NCBI RefSeq assembly: GCF_000003815.2
Contig: NC_049984.1
Span: 9,058,622-9,122,621 of the forward strand
Origin: Branchiostoma floridae
Taxonomy: Eukaryota > Chordata > Leptocardii > Amphioxiformes > Branchiostomatidae
Direction of reading: 5' to 3'
DNA: 64,000 nt
Position numbers and translations under genes: made by a program. The notes below the pieces were generated by a model. The model ran no database searches. It saw only the letters and a program-made list of their open reading frames with translations, and was not told the DNA's origin. Below are positions 12,801-24,800 of this stretch, piece after piece. Position 1 is the first letter of the stretch, and the number at the start of each line of letters is the position of its first letter.

Positions 12801-15800
12801 TAGATGATGAATTCCACAGCTATGGAATTAATCAATAGTGCTGTGGGATTCATCGATCTACTGATGAATCCAACGCCACTTCCGTCCCTTATACTGGCGA
12901 TCGGCCGTGAGATTCATCGATCTACTGATGAATCCAACGCCACTTCCGTCCCTTATACTGGCGATCGGCCGTGAGATTCATCGATCTACTGATGAATCCA
13001 ACGCCACTTCCGTCCCTTATACTGGCGATCGGCCGTGAGATTCATCGATCTACTGATGAATCCAACGCCACTTCCGTCCCTTATACTGGCGATCGACCGT
13101 GGGATTCATCGATCTACTGATGAATCCAACGCCACTTCCGTCCCTAATACTGGCGATCGGCCGTGGGATTCATCGATCTACTGATGAATCCAACGCCACT
13201 TCTGTCACTAATACTGGCGATCGACCGTGGAATTCATCGATCTACTGATGAATCCAACGCCACTTCCGTCCCTAATACTGACGATCGGCCGTGAGATTCA
13301 TTGATCTACTGATGAATCCAACGCCATTCTCGTCCCTTATACTGGCGATCGGCCGTGGGATTCATCGATCTACTCATGAATCCAACGCCACTTCCGTCCC
13401 TTATACTGGCGATCGGCCGTGAGATTCATCGATCTACTGATGAATCCAACGCCACTTCCGTCCCTTATACTGGCGATCGGCCATGAGATTCATCGATCTA
13501 CTGATGAATCCAACGCCACTTCCGTCCCTAATACTGACGATCGGCCGTGAGATTCATCGATCTACTGATGAATCCAACGCCACTTCCGTCCCTTATACTG
13601 GCGATCGGCCGTGGGATTCATCGATCTACTGATGAATCCAACGCCACTTCCGTCCCTTATACTGGCGATCGGCCATGAGATTCATCGATCTACTGATGAA
13701 TCCAACGCCACTTCCGTCCCTAATACTGGCGATCGGCCGTGGGATTCATCGATCTACTGATGAATCCAACGCCACTTCCGTCCCTTATACTGGCGATCGG
13801 CCGTGGGATTCATCGATCTACTGATGAATCCAACGCCACTTCCATCTCTTATACTGGCGATCGGCCGTGGGATTCATCGATCTACTGATGAATCCAACGC
13901 CACTTCCATCTCTAATACTGGCGCTCGGCCGTGGGATTCATCGATCTACTGATGAAACCAACGCCACTTCTGTCCCTAATACTGGCGATCGGCCGTGGGA
14001 TTCATCGATCTACTGATGAATCCAACGCCACTTCCGTCCCTAATACTGGCGATCGGCCGTGAGATTCATCGCTCTACTGATGAATCCAACGCCACTTCCG
14101 TCCCTAATACTGGCGATCGGCGTGGGATCATCGATCTACTGATGAATCCAACGCCACTTCCATCTCTAATACTTGGCGATCGGCCGTGGGATTCATCGAT
14201 CTACTGATGAATCCAACGCCACTTCTGTCCCTAATACTGGCGATCGGCCGTGGGATTCATCGATCTACTGATGAATCCAATGTCCATTCTGTCACTAATA
14301 CTATAAAGCCTTTGGTCGTCGGATTCATCTATGTAATGATAAAATCTACTGTCTATGGCAGTGCGGATGCTTCTACAGAGAGCTTTGTAATATTTTTTGT
14401 ACTATTCTTTGTTGTGGGACTCACAAATTCTAGCACTTATCGACAGCTGAATGAGCAAGAAAAAAAGTGTACTGAGAACTTTGCATTTATTGGTCACATA
14501 TTCATATTAGCACACATTTGAATAAAGTTACAATCAATCATCAAACCAATGATCATCTGGAAATTCCTGCAAGGAAGATTTTTTTTGTGCTGATTTTGGA
14601 GTTTTGCGCTTTGAGGCATAAACATTTCAACTTGTAATTCAAATGAATTGCTAACCATGTTGTGAGCTGTCCAGTACAGTATAATTGATACAAATCTTTA
14701 TCTGCATGTTTTTTTCTGTTTTATTACATGTATAACACACTATTTACATTGACTCCCGCAAAAAAGCCACTTGGCTGACACATGTAACAATGTCGCTGTT
14801 TCCTAGAATAATATTGATTGTTTATTTGCAAAATAATACTCCTGAGGGCCTGCAGGACCCACCTATTACCAAGTAATTAATGGCTGGATAGCTTTTCCTA
14901 GGTAATAACATTCCAAACATTACCGTGGCGTGAACTAGCATTCCTGTGGACACATTCCTGTACAAATGGAGCTGACAAATGCTAGAATTGCACACAATAC
15001 TAATTAGTAATAGAGTTGCACTGCTCCTGTTGCGTGACCAATAACAAAAGTTGCACAATATACACAAAATACCCTGCACTTACAGTCATCAATATGTAGT
15101 GATAATATCCACGGGCATTCCGTCGCTAATACTGACAATTGACTGTGGACTTTATCAATATGTTGTGATGAAGTCGAACGCAGCGTAGAAAGAAAAAAAT
15201 CACTCAAATCTTTAATACCACCCGCTACCGCAATGACTGATGGGATAGCTTGTGTTCCATTTTGTTCCTTTGTTTTCAGTCACATGCTGAAGATTTTTGT
15301 TCAGCATGTGACATGGGGTGCACTGGAAGAGTAAATTCTTGCACTGGGAATTTTGGGCTAAAGTGTCATTAGTAGAAGTGACTTTTAAAGAAAAGTGTTC
15401 CATTTTTGCACATGGGTGATTTTGGAATAGTCTATTGTTGCATGGGGAGGGAGATGGCTGAAACATGCTGTACTGTAAATGCAGAAACGTTCTCGGTGGA
15501 TTAAATGAACTTCGCGGTTTTCACGGCGGCCACTTCACTGCGAATTTAAAACCGCCGCGAACATTTTTCGATAACAGTAAGAGACTATAGTGCATGTTGC
15601 TACAGTGAAATAAAAAACACCGCAAAAAGTCCATGTTATCTGTTGATATGTTAAATTTTTCAGGCCATTCTTGAGCAGCATGTTGAATAAAGTCTTTATT
15701 TGGCTCCTTATTATCAACAAAATTGTTTAAAGTTTTGAAATGAGTCAAACATTCTTCTGGGTTAATGGCATTATCATCCTTCTGTTGAACATTATCTTCC

Positions 15801-18800
15801 TGTCACAGTGATTTGATTTCCCTCCAAGATTATATTTTTTGTGGATTTTCCTTACTAAGTTTTCTGAGATTGTTTAATTGTATTTCTTTGAAGAGTCTTT
15901 TCTCTGTCTTGATTTTCTTCTTGTACAATTTCAGATTGCAGAAGTATACGTGGCGAACATCAAGTTTCCACAGGCACTTAGAAAACTGAGTGGCTAATTG
16001 TTTTATTTTGTGTTTAAGAGATGCACATGAATGGTTGAACCATGGTTTACTTTTCTTCTTTCTTTTCTTGTTATTGTTGTGGGTAATTTTACGCAGACAT
16101 TTATCAGCTACATGTGTTATTATATCAGAAAATTCTTTTACTGCATTGTCTACGTCACAAAATGACTTAGCAGTAAAGTTTTGTAAGATTTTTTTTATAT
16201 CGGAGGATCCTGTAATGCCTCTGTAAATTTGAGTTTGGAGTTATCATCCCAAATGTACTTAGTTGGTAATGGGTTTGTTGGGGCTTTAGCTTGTTTTACA
16301 TAAGGTGAATAGTTAGTTGAGATAGAGCATCAATTAAACAGTAGTCTGTTGGTTTAGTATTGTTTGTGATTGATTGAAAAACAAAGGAGCATTGGTCAAA
16401 ACAAGTCATAATCCCTTACCACCCAAGCCACAAAGCACAACATTGGGAAGCAGTGAAATTTTCTTGCATACAGTCTGTTGGTTTAGTATTGTTTGTGAGT
16501 GATTGAAAAACAAGCTTGGCCTTTTCTGGCTGGGAAAGTTCGTCTTGTCATTGAAGGGAAACTTGAGAATTCTCACCTACCTGTATAGGCCTAATTTCTG
16601 ACAAGAAAGACTTCAGACAGTGTAACGATCTCAATCGTTGAATTATTGAGAGAGTTTATTTTAGCAATAGAAGGGAGAGTTGAATCCAATGAGCTTTTAT
16701 AAAACTTTAAAAGCTTTTATAAAAGCTCCTTGCTAGAAAAACCTCACGGCCCACTGAATAATATCAACATACGTGTTGCTTCTTTGCTGCGTGGGACACT
16801 TTAGTGATCATGGGACCCCGGGACGAAATGGGCAGCCATAAGCATATCGTTAGTTTATTTACGCATTTTGATCGCAAGGTATACTAGTGCCCAAAATTTT
16901 AATAGCATATAACGACAAGAATGGCGTCGCTTATATCTTTTCGATGATAAAACTGTCCTAATTAGTGTACCATCGATATTTCAAAACAGGGCTAATCTGC
17001 TACACATATTGAATTCCTAATTTACCATATTGTTCGCTACTTTTGAGTAACATATGTCTGCATATTAAGAGGGAATTTCGTTTGTGAACAAAAATCTTCA
17101 GCATGTGACTGAAAACAAAGGAACAAAATGGCACCCAAGCTATCCCATCAGTCATTGCGGTAGTGGGTGGTATTAAAGNNNNNNNNNNNNNNNNNNNNNN
17201 NNNNNNNNNNNNNNNNNNNNNNNNNNNNNNNNNNNNNNNNNNNNNNNNNNNNNNNNNNNNNNNNNNNNNNNNNNNNNNNNNNNNNNNNNNNNNNNNNNNN
17301 NNNNNNNNNNNNNNNNNNNNNNNNNNNNNNNNNNNNNNNNNNNNCTGTATCGATGAATCCCACGGCCGAGCGCCAGTATTAGGGACGGAAGTGGCGTTGG
17401 ATTCATCAGTAGATCGATGAATCTCACGGCCGATCGCCAGTATAAGGGACGGAAGTGGCGTTGGATTCATCAGTAAATCGATGAATCCCACGGCCGATCG
17501 CCAGTATTAGGGACGGAAGTGGCGTTGGATTCATCAGTAGATCGATGAATCCCACGGCCGATCGCCAGTATAAGGGACGGAAGTGGCGTTGGATTCATCA
17601 GTAGATCGATGAATCCCACGGCCGATCGCCAGTATAAGGGACGAGAATGGCGTTGGATTCATCAGTAGATCGATGAATCTCACGGCCGATCGCCAGTATT
17701 AGGGCCGGAAGTGGCGTTGGATTCATCAGTAGATCGATGAATCCCACGGCCGATCGCCAGTATAAGGGACGGAAGTGGCGTTGGGTTCATCAGTAGATCG
17801 ATGAATCCCACGGCCGATCGCCAGTATTAGGGACGGAAGTGGCGTTGGATTCATCAGTAGATCGATGAATCCCACGGCCGATCGCCAGTATTAGGGACGG
17901 AAGTGGCGTTGGATTCATCAGTAGATCGATGAATCCCACGGCCGATCGCCAGTATAAGGGACGGAAGTGGCGTTGGGTTCATCAGTAGATCGATGAATCC
18001 CACGGTCGATCGCCAGTATTAGGGACAGAAGTGGCGTTGGATTCATCAGTAGATCGATGAATCCCACGGCCGATCGCCAGTATTAGAGATGGAAGTGGCG
18101 TTGGGTTCATCAGTAGATCGATGAATCCCACGGCCGATCGCCAGTATTAGGGACGGAAGTGGCATTGGATTCATCAGTAGATCGATGAATCTCACGGCCG
18201 ATCGCCAGTATAAGGGACGGAAGTGGCGTTGGATTCATCAGTAGATCGATGAATCCCACGGCCGATCGCCAGTATTAGAGATGGAAGTGGCGTTGGGTTC
18301 ATCAGTAGATCGATGAATCCCACGGCCGATCGCCAGTATAAGGGACGGAAGTGGCGTTGGATTCATCAGTAGATCGATGAATCCCACGGCCGATCGCCAG
18401 TATAAGGGACGGAAGTGGCGTTGGATTCATCAGTAGATCGATGAATCCCACGGCCGATCGCCAGTATTAGGGACAGAAGTGGCGTTGGTTTCATCAGTAG
18501 ATCGATGAATCTCACGGCCGATCGCCAGTATAAGGGACGGAAGTGGCGTTGGATTCATCAGTAGATCGATGAATCTCACGGCCGATCGTCAGTATTAGGG
18601 ACGGAAGTGGCGTTGGATTCATCAGTAGATCAATGAATCTCACGGCCGATCGCCAGTGTTAGGGACGGAAGTGGCGTTGGATTCATCAGTAGATCGATGA
18701 ATCTCACAGCACTATTGATGATTCCACAGCTGTGGAATTCATCATCTGATGAATATCACAGCTGTGGAATTCATCATCTAAGTGATGAATATCACAGCTG

Positions 18801-21800
18801 TGGAATTCATCAATCCACGGTCTTCAGATATAGCTCATCAAACATACTGTTTACAAAGTGTCAGATTTATGCAACTGGCTGATAAATGTTGATGGAGGTT
18901 AAAGATGAGGGTCCAGCATGTAAAGTTCACTGTGTTGTTTTCATCATTTTTTTTCAAGGTCAGAGGTTAAAGAAAGTAAAAGTTCCCAATTGTTTACCAT
19001 TGGAGGGTCCTGGCTGCCAAAGATGTGGATGTACACAACCTCCTCCGCCTCGTTGAGCTGCTGTGCTGTGCAGGTGAGGGGGATCTCTGTCACCGTGTGG
19101 GGCTGCAGGATCCCCCGCCACTGGGAGCTCTGGTATGTCAGGGTGCTAGCATCATCCACCGCCTGGTGTAAATGGCAAAAAACAGACATGAAAATATTAA
19201 TCACACATCATCTATTATGATAAATGTATCAAGAGAGACCTTTACTAGGCCTAATGTTCATTACACATAGATAAAAACAAGTAAACACACTATTGCATTA
19301 TTTTGGAATAAATCAAATCGTCACCATCAAATTACATATGAAACGAAAGGTGTATTGAGTCCTGTTCATATACCATGTTTGCTAATGTTTGGACCTTTCT
19401 TATAATATCTATTCTACACGTATAACAGTCTTAACAATGTTTGTCTATAACGGTAGATGAACAAATATAAAACATCTGATGTACTGAATACATCCTGGAC
19501 TGACCTGGGGTATGATGTCATATTTGGCAGGTAGTTCGGTGTCATTCAGGATCTTGATGCTGTGTTCGTAAGGGAAGCCCAGGAAACAGCGTCCAAAGTC
19601 CAGCACAGGTGTCACCACAGCTAGGGTTGGCACTATGCACCTGTACAAAACAACATTACATTTGTAAGGTATAGCTATTTTCCAGATAATGAATTGCAAA
19701 TTAGTCTTGTCTCTCCTAAAATTTGAATAAGAAACAAAATCTGATTTCTTTAGGAATTCTGCTTGTTTGAAATACGTGTAATATCAAATATTACAGAAAC
19801 GTGCATTATTGTAGTATCTTCTGATAGATACATACTTGGCCACTATAGGAAGCATGAGGATGCCCTGGCCTACACCCTGTACATCCACCACCAGCATGGA
19901 GTCATACTTCTTCACTGTGTTGGACACCAGAGTCACCTGTGGACACAACAAAGCATCAGTAACTGTGGTGGTATTGTAATAGACATTCAACTTGGATTTA
20001 CACAAAGCAAAGCAGCACAATGCTAGAATAGACTGGGCAATGTTCGCTAAAGATTTCAAACTCTGCTAGTCAAGAGAGAGTAGTTGAAGTTACAATGAGG
20101 ATTCAATACAGATTTTTAACTTATGGTGGACACTGCAATTAGAAGAGCAGTGCATTAAGTAAGGATATAACAAAGGTTTATCTTATGACACTATGTTCTC
20201 AACAAAGCTGCAACACACATTCAGTTTAAAAACAAACAAAGCATTTACCGATTCTAGCCCATCTAATCACATCACCAACACTGTTCCTACATGCATGACC
20301 CTCCTGTTACTGACCTGGACCTTGACTTGGCTCTGTGCAGGGATGGTGCCACTGGAGGGAACAATGATGAACTCCTGTAGTGCCGAGGATACGCTCTGGT
20401 TGGGTTGGTGATCGCTGGCGTGAGTACCGTCCTCCAGGTCCAACAGGCTACATATGCTGCGCTCGCCGGTACCGTCTCCCGGCACGTGCAGACTGAAGGT
20501 CATGGGCACCAGCGCCGTGTTGACTATAGTACAGGTCTGGGTGTGCTGGAAACCTGAAGAAGATATTCCATTTGTCAAATACAATTTTCATTTATCCACA
20601 AATGTGAGTGTGCACATTGTAAAGATTAGTACATTGTAAAGGATACATAAAATTGTTTATTTGGGAGTATTTCTGCTTTTATCTAAATACTTGTGACAAT
20701 GCAGTACTTACCGTAAGAAACAACTCCAAAGTTGAGTCGTGGAACATCAAAATGGAATGTAGGCCCAATCACACAGCCCCTGTAGAACAGATTAATGAAC
20801 TCCAGTTAATGAATACTTCACGCACATACCAATGACAGAGATGGATGTAATCAAATTATTAGGCAATTTGCATATTTTATACTGACTATAGGTAATTTTA
20901 CCTGAAGGACAGCTTTAGCCTCTGTGGGGAGCCATCAATAGCTATGTAGAAGTCTTCCTGGAAGTCACCAAGTGTAGCAGACCTAAGGACAGAAAGTAAC
21001 CTACATTATAACTGTGTAAAATATTGCCCCTGCATCTCAGATTCCATTTATATTTAACACAAGAAACAAATCATGCAATATATCTAAATCCAAGAACAGA
21101 TTGTCACCATCACACTAAGTAAACCAAAGTGTAGACAACAAACATTTTCCTAAAAATGCCTCTTTGCTCTGTTGAACTTTCAACAATACATTTGACCAAT
21201 GGCCGATAAGATATGCAGACCTGAAGGTAATCTGTATGGCCTGGTGTCCATCAGGTAGAACGATGCCCTCTGTTGGGTTGAAGGTGAAGCACAGGCCAAA
21301 ATGCGTGTTGTTGGGAAGGATGCTGAAAATGGCATCAATGTCACCCTTGTTGGCAAGTACAACCTGTGGGTATGAGGCAGGATATACAACATTAAGGTCC
21401 TCAGAGAATGCATTTTATCACATGCAAGACACTTTCTACAAATGGCCAGTATAATAGGGTAAAAGTTTGTTTCAATGACAGGAGGAAGATACAGTCAAAC
21501 CTGTCTATAATGGCCACTCAAGGGACTGGAGAAATGTGGCCGCTATAGACAGGTGGCTACTATAGAGAAAATGCTGATCAATTGACAACGAGCAATAAGT
21601 TACACATGATTTCAGTACCCACTGATTTTTCTCACCAAGTAACATTGTCTCAATCGTCTCAAAATTCAACTGACCCTGCCAAAGTCAAATCTACAGGTGG
21701 CCACAGGTTTGACTGTATTACAATAGCATGAAATATTGGCTATGCTTCAACTTTTCTCACCTCATAGGTGTGAATAGACCCTACAAAGATGTTTCCCATG

Positions 21801-24800
21801 TCCAGCTGCTCAAAGGAAAACTGCACGTTTGGGCCAACTCCGTCTCCGCGTAACCTGAGCGGGAGTCGGGCCTCCCTTCCCGTGATGTCCAGGTACGCCA
21901 CCTGCTGGTACGTCTTAGCCTCCTGCGGCTTAAAGATCACGGAAACCTCCGCCGACTGGTTGGGCCAGATCTCCCCCTCCAGAGGCTCGATCTGGAAGAC
22001 GTCATCGGCGAACAGCATGCTGTCTCCTGAGACAATCCTCCGCCTGTTCTCATAGGTTCTTGTCAACAGGGACATCTTGTCTCTCAGAGTAGGGTCTGTG
22101 ATGCACTCTTCCAGGAAGCGCTCTCTCTCCACAGACTCCTCATGCGAGAGTTCAGAGGTGTAGTGGGTCCTCTGCTGACTCTCCTCCTCCACGGTGGCAA
22201 ACAGCTTCCAGTGGTAGTGGACGATGACATCGCTGCGGTTCACGATGTTGATCGTGCGCTGGTTGGCCATGGAGATGTACGTGTTCTCGATGCGGAGGGA
22301 ACTTTTGTCCAGCCGCACGTTTGCATTCACTGCAACCCCATGCAGCTCAACAAAGACTTGCTCACCTGGGGCAGGAGAAAAGATGATATTTGTAGAGTCA
22401 AAGTCATCAATATACATAGAATATATATGATAGCACAGAAAAAGTCAACAATGTAGAAAACATATGATTTACAACCACTACAACACTCCAGCTGTGCAAT
22501 TTCCCTTACCTGTGTCATACGTGAGCACCAGGTCTGCGACATGGTCCCCTGTGGTTGGAGCTGTGAACTCCACCGTTACCTGCATGCTCTCTCCCACTGG
22601 CAGCACACCACAGGACGGGCTCACACTGAAGGGTCTGTCACAGCCAACAAGACAATCACTTAATATTGCAGTTTGAAAAATATGAAACAAAATTGTCCGA
22701 CATCTCACACTCATCATGCCAAAAATACATGTGTTTTTTAGACACGGATTTACTAGTCTTTCACTGAAGGCTTTTACGGCTGAGGTACACAAATTCAATA
22801 AGCTATATACAGATATTTTAACATTTGTACTAAATATTTGGTAGGTGTCTGACAAGCAAGTAATTCTGGCTGTTACCATCAACATCCTTTACCTTTGTGC
22901 GGCTAGAGAAAAGGTTGCATCTTTGTTGCCAATGTTTCGGACCAGGAGAGTCTGTGTGGCTGTATGTTTCACTGGCCAGGCGGAGAAGTTCACATAGTCT
23001 GGGAAGTCCAGGATGGCTCGTGCTCCAATACAGTGGACGGGAACTACAAACTTCTCCCTCTCTGTTATACACAGCAGTTCGTGAACATAGTCCTGCATTG
23101 GGGTAAAACGTAAAAAAAACTGTCACAGCTCTAAACACTTACTATTTAAATTGACTGAACCTTGTCAAAGTCCTTAACAATACTTCTTCAAGGCAAAAAA
23201 CTTGTATTTGTTCAGGAAAGAACATTTTGATGCACACTTTAGTTGTTGGAGCCTGTCCCTGGTGCTGAAATTAATGTGCTCTTAAGAACTCATCATTATA
23301 TCGTGATTTCATAGCAACTCATGATTTCATAGCAAGCCAACTCAAAGGTACCATGTGCCTACACCATCATTTCTTTATGATGTATAAATTATGTTTTCAT
23401 TCCTTATTCCTTATTGATCATTTGTAATATAACTTCTGTTTAATTAGGATACTATTATAATTTCAACTTATGTGTTATTTCAATCAACTTGATTATGTGT
23501 AAATCAATTATTTCATGCAACCTACATTTGTAGTTCTTGAGGGAGGTCCACTAAAAGCCTCATAGGCTTCTGCCCTCCCCCTGCATGTATTTCTATTTTG
23601 TATTTGTTTTTAATCCATGTGATATGTGCAAATAAAGAACATAAAGAACAAAGAACATCATTTCTGACCACACCTTTTTCTCCAGGGGAGTGAAGAGGAT
23701 GCGGAAGGTGCTTGCCATGCCAGGTGCGACCTTGTCCCCAACATTGTTGGGACTGATGATTTTGAAGTATGGGGAGTCTGTCTGGTACACTTTTACTAGC
23801 CGGGGCACCTGGGCAGAAAAAATGTATCATGATCAATGCTAACTATTAGCCACAAATCCTTATGAGATACAATTTTCAAACAGTTGAAATGGCATAGCTT
23901 GCCATATCAATGAATGAATGATTAAAACCCACAATACAAGTCAGCATTCACCTGTTAGTGTAAGTAATGCTTTCTGATATTTCCCTTATTGCACAACAGA
24001 CTGGTCTATACTTTAAACCGCGTCTAATCTAATACTAAATAGCTAAGAACTAAGCGGTGTATACCCCATCATTGTTCCTCAGCTGCAGTGGGACTTCATA
24101 TGTCTGGTGGGACTCATAGTTCTGGAACCGGATCTCCGACGGAAAAGGCTGGAACATGGCTTCATCTATGTTGACTTGGGAAAACTGTTAAGGAATAAAG
24201 AGATTAATTTAATTTCTTTACAAATTATAAAAAGCTGTTAGAAAATCTTAACTCTTTAATGAAAATTAAGACCAGAATTACTTGCAATGCACTAAGCAAG
24301 TACCTTTTGATGGGTTGTTTCGGCCATGTCCAGGAGTTCCACTATCTGTGGTAGGTGCATCTCATGTGTGTTGGCCAGTTTTCCTGCTGTATCCAGACCC
24401 ATCTCATGGAGGAACTTAGAGGGTGTCATCTGGTGTTTGGGAGAGAACAAATACTACATGTATCAAACAATGGATAGGAGGAGGAGGACCAAGTCAAACT
24501 AAAAAATTACCATCTAGCTAACAGTTAGTGTAGCGTAGCTGGTAGTGCATTCAGCTCAGAATCGAAAGCTCCTGCATTTGATACTGGGCACCATGCCCCG
24601 ACATTGTGCCCTTGGGAAAGGCACTAGATTACACAACTTTCCCTTAAGGTGGAGTGATGCCCATCAAACCTCTTCGGCTAATCTGTCTAATTGTGTGCGA
24701 AAAACACACTACAGATTTGGTGCGCAAATGTGGCAACATCTGCATATTGGTCTCCCGTCAAGAACTGTTAATTTCTTTTTTTTCAACAGTTAGTCACAGG

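Larger units (their letters stand above)
14311..17178. mobile_element. Central part of the foldback element
   Basis: AT-rich sequence with an inner inverted repeat: 15207-15302 is matched by the complement of 17084-17178 (TACCGCAATGACTGATGGGA core). A degraded copy of the 64-bp unit sits at about 15097-15175. A LINE remnant lies at 15720-16250. No intact gene is present. Confidence 0.6.
12689..18832. mobile_element. 6.1-kb foldback-type element with tandem-repeat arms in a HYDIN intron
   Basis: The two ends are inverted copies: TATATCCGAAGACCGTGG on the left and the inverse of TATATCTGAAGACCGTGG on the right. Inside them come short blocks built on the palindrome CACAGCTGTG, then about 1.4 kb of 64-bp tandem repeats in opposite orientation on each side, then a 3-kb centre. 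I found no clear target-site duplication and no intact transposase, so mobilisation would have to be in trans. The design resembles Foldback/Galileo-type elements; relationship to them is inferred from architecture only. Confidence 0.65.

Noticed and set aside
13995-14521. Open frames of 70 and 111 codons with repeated GFIDLLMNPTPLPSLI
   Set aside because: They are translations of the 64-bp tandem repeat; the unit is not a multiple of three, frames drift, and the array has no coding signature.
17000-17491. 163-codon minus-strand open frame across the gap
   Set aside because: It exists only because N reads through; its ends are tandem repeat and AT-rich filler.
12842-18711. CRISPR-like regularity
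   Set aside because: Direct 64-bp repeats without variable spacers, in a eukaryotic intron, with an inverted partner array.
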